IMG/VR virus record: IMGVR_UViG_3300010413_000200 | Location: 1 to 21,553 of that record | Strand: one strand, 5' to 3' | DNA: 21,553 nucleotides | DNA from: a virus | Part shown: in pieces, positions 20,791-21,553 of the stretch | Layout of the letters: every line of letters starts with the position of its first letter | Numbering within the stretch: position 1 is the stretch's first letter | Program-made: the position numbers and the translations under genes | The notes under the pieces: model-generated | What the model saw: the letters and a program-made list of their open reading frames with translations, nothing else | What the model was told of the DNA's origin: nothing | The model's database searches: none

Positions 20791-21281
20791 TGGAAGAATC
20801 CTACGAAATTATCCCTTATGATGATAAGGAAGGCCGTCTCGCTAAAAGAGTTACCATCGAGCAATATGAATATGCTCTTGCAGAAGCCTTAGGCCCTGAT
20901 GGGAATAAGGTAGATGAGATTAATGAGAAAGGATTAACTGAATACTTCGTAGAAGGAGCCTACATACGACAACTCTTTATCCCCGCTGGCACTACAATCG
21001 TCAGTAAATTATGGAATAGGGAGAGATTGTGGGTAATCACAGAAGGTGATGTATCAGTAGTATCAGAAACAGGTAAGCAGAGAATCAAAGCACCCTATAT
21101 TGGAATGGCTCCCTTTGGAAGTAAGGTAGCCCTTTATGCACATGAGGATACTATGTGGTTAGCAATCACTGGAGCCGAATCAACAAATTCAGAGGATGTC
21201 GCTAAAGAAGTGACAGCACAAACATATAATGAATTAACTTATCCGTGGGATAAGCTGGAATTTAAAGGAGACGCTAAATGA
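20790..21281 (+). CDS. Cupin-fold phage protein
   Basis: This 163-aa protein has about 50 N-terminal residues that are helical and charged, then a cupin-type barrel (about 58-128): YIRQLFIPAGTTIVSKLWNR, ERLWVITEGDVSVVSETGKQ, RIKAPYIGMAPFGSKVALYA, HEDTMWLAITG. Phage members of this family commonly read 'YIR-LFIPKGT...HKHEH--ILSKGEV-V---DG---I-AP------G-KR--YA-EDT-W'. Here the first-motif histidines are replaced (NRERLW), leaving H118 as the only obvious ligand, so metal binding and enzyme activity are doubtful. A structural role in the virion fits its location. The stop overlaps the next gene as ATGA. Confidence 0.8.
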   Translation: MEESYEIIPYDDKEGRLAKRVTIEQYEYALAEALGPDGNKVDEINEKGLTEYFVEGAYIRQLFIPAGTTIVSKLWNRERLWVITEGDVSVVSETGKQRIKAPYIGMAPFGSKVALYAHEDTMWLAITGAESTNSEDVAKEVTAQTYNELTYPWDKLEFKGDAK

Positions 21282-21553
21282 GTATGGCAGCAATTGGCGG
21301 AGCCGCCGTAACCTTGGTAGGTGGTAAGCTGCTAGGAGGTGGCGGTGGTGGAGGCGGTGGAGGTGCCGGGATGGCCGACCCGTTTGCTTCTTCTCGTGGT
21401 AGATATGCCGATATATTAAATAGTTTATATGGGACTATGGCACCCTCTGGTGGTTATGGTGGTGGAACTCCCGCAGCACAAAATCAATCGGCTGGTGATT
21501 CGTATGCTTCATATGCTTTAGCTAAAGATAGAGCATTTGCTACTGGTGATGAT
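21278..21553 (+). CDS. Glycine-rich internal or tail virion protein (C-terminus beyond window)
   Basis: The frame is open from ATG 21278 to the right edge (92 codons so far), with AAAGGAG about 7 bases upstream; a second ATG at 21284 is also possible. It begins MSMAAIGGAAVTLVGGKLLG, then a run of ten glycines, then ADPFASSRGRYADILNSLYG and a Gly/Ala/Ser-rich segment ending YALAKDRAFATG. The 'DPFAS-R--Y---L--L' opening and small-residue composition are those I associate with podoviral internal or ejection-type proteins that enter the host with DNA. The assignment is tentative because most of the protein is missing. Confidence 0.6.
   Translation, partial: MSMAAIGGAAVTLVGGKLLGGGGGGGGGGAGMADPFASSRGRYADILNSLYGTMAPSGGYGGGTPAAQNQSAGDSYASYALAKDRAFATGDD

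Noticed and set aside
21330-21371. The glycine run as a collagen-like or microsatellite feature
   Set aside because: It is ten consecutive GGN codons using mixed third bases inside a protein frame, not a G-X-Y collagen repeat and not a DNA microsatellite.
1-21553. tRNA genes, integrase, attachment sites or insertion sequences
   Set aside because: No cloverleaf, recombinase motifs, transposase frames or terminal inverted repeats were seen; temperate lifestyle cannot be claimed from this window.

Overview
The window is a stretch of a tailed double-stranded DNA phage genome. It holds a near-complete head and tail morphogenesis module on the + strand (about 3.36-21.55 kb) and a set of short genes on the - strand (about 0-2.6 kb). 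A 780-base non-coding divergence region separates the two. The head genes are an HK97/Mu gpT-type capsid set. The completion genes resemble P22 gp4 and gp10 (adaptor and DNA-stabilisation plug), no tape measure or major tail tube gene is visible, and the last gene begins like a podoviral internal or ejection protein. A short-tailed (podovirus-like) virion is therefore the best guess. The host is probably a gammaproteobacterium: the divergence region carries a textbook CRP site (TGTGA-N6-TCACA), and the terminators and Shine-Dalgarno sites are of ordinary proteobacterial type. Genus and species cannot be told from the sequence.

Left arm (1-2579, - strand): a holin-like membrane protein running off the left edge, a chain of tiny genes (68, 65, 75, 41 and perhaps 26 aa), a rho-independent terminator, a 222-aa protein of unknown role and a 62-aa protein. 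Its most striking feature is a perfect 12-bp palindrome, TAGTCTAGACTA, present six times between 1214 and 2827. All copies are intergenic except the first, which overlaps the stop codon of the tiny 26-codon ORF. A second motif, AATATTACTATCATC on the - strand, occurs three times just ahead of - strand genes and looks like a phage-specific promoter.

Divergence region (2580-3361): no convincing gene. It holds palindromes 5 and 6, the CRP site, a class II-like -10 element pointing toward the structural genes, a leftward promoter whose -10 overlaps palindrome 5, and a low-complexity purine/pyrimidine-rich tract before terS.

Right arm: terS; six small genes; terL; portal; a 99-aa protein; a GroES-like co-chaperonin; scaffold; an AT-hook protein; a 191-aa virion protein; the major capsid protein; a decoration-like protein bracketed by two TTCG-tetraloop hairpins; a 133-aa virion protein; two tandem Cys4 zinc-ribbon paralogs; an 888-aa tail fibre with 37-residue repeats; a 185-aa beta-rich protein; a sulfotransferase-like P-loop protein; P22 gp4-like and gp10-like proteins; a fibre-like protein; a cupin-fold protein; and the start of a glycine-rich internal virion protein. 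Most neighbours are joined by TAATG or ATGA overlaps, so the module behaves as a translationally coupled late operon. The co-chaperonin and scaffold probably serve capsid folding and assembly, and the adaptor and plug genes close the filled head.
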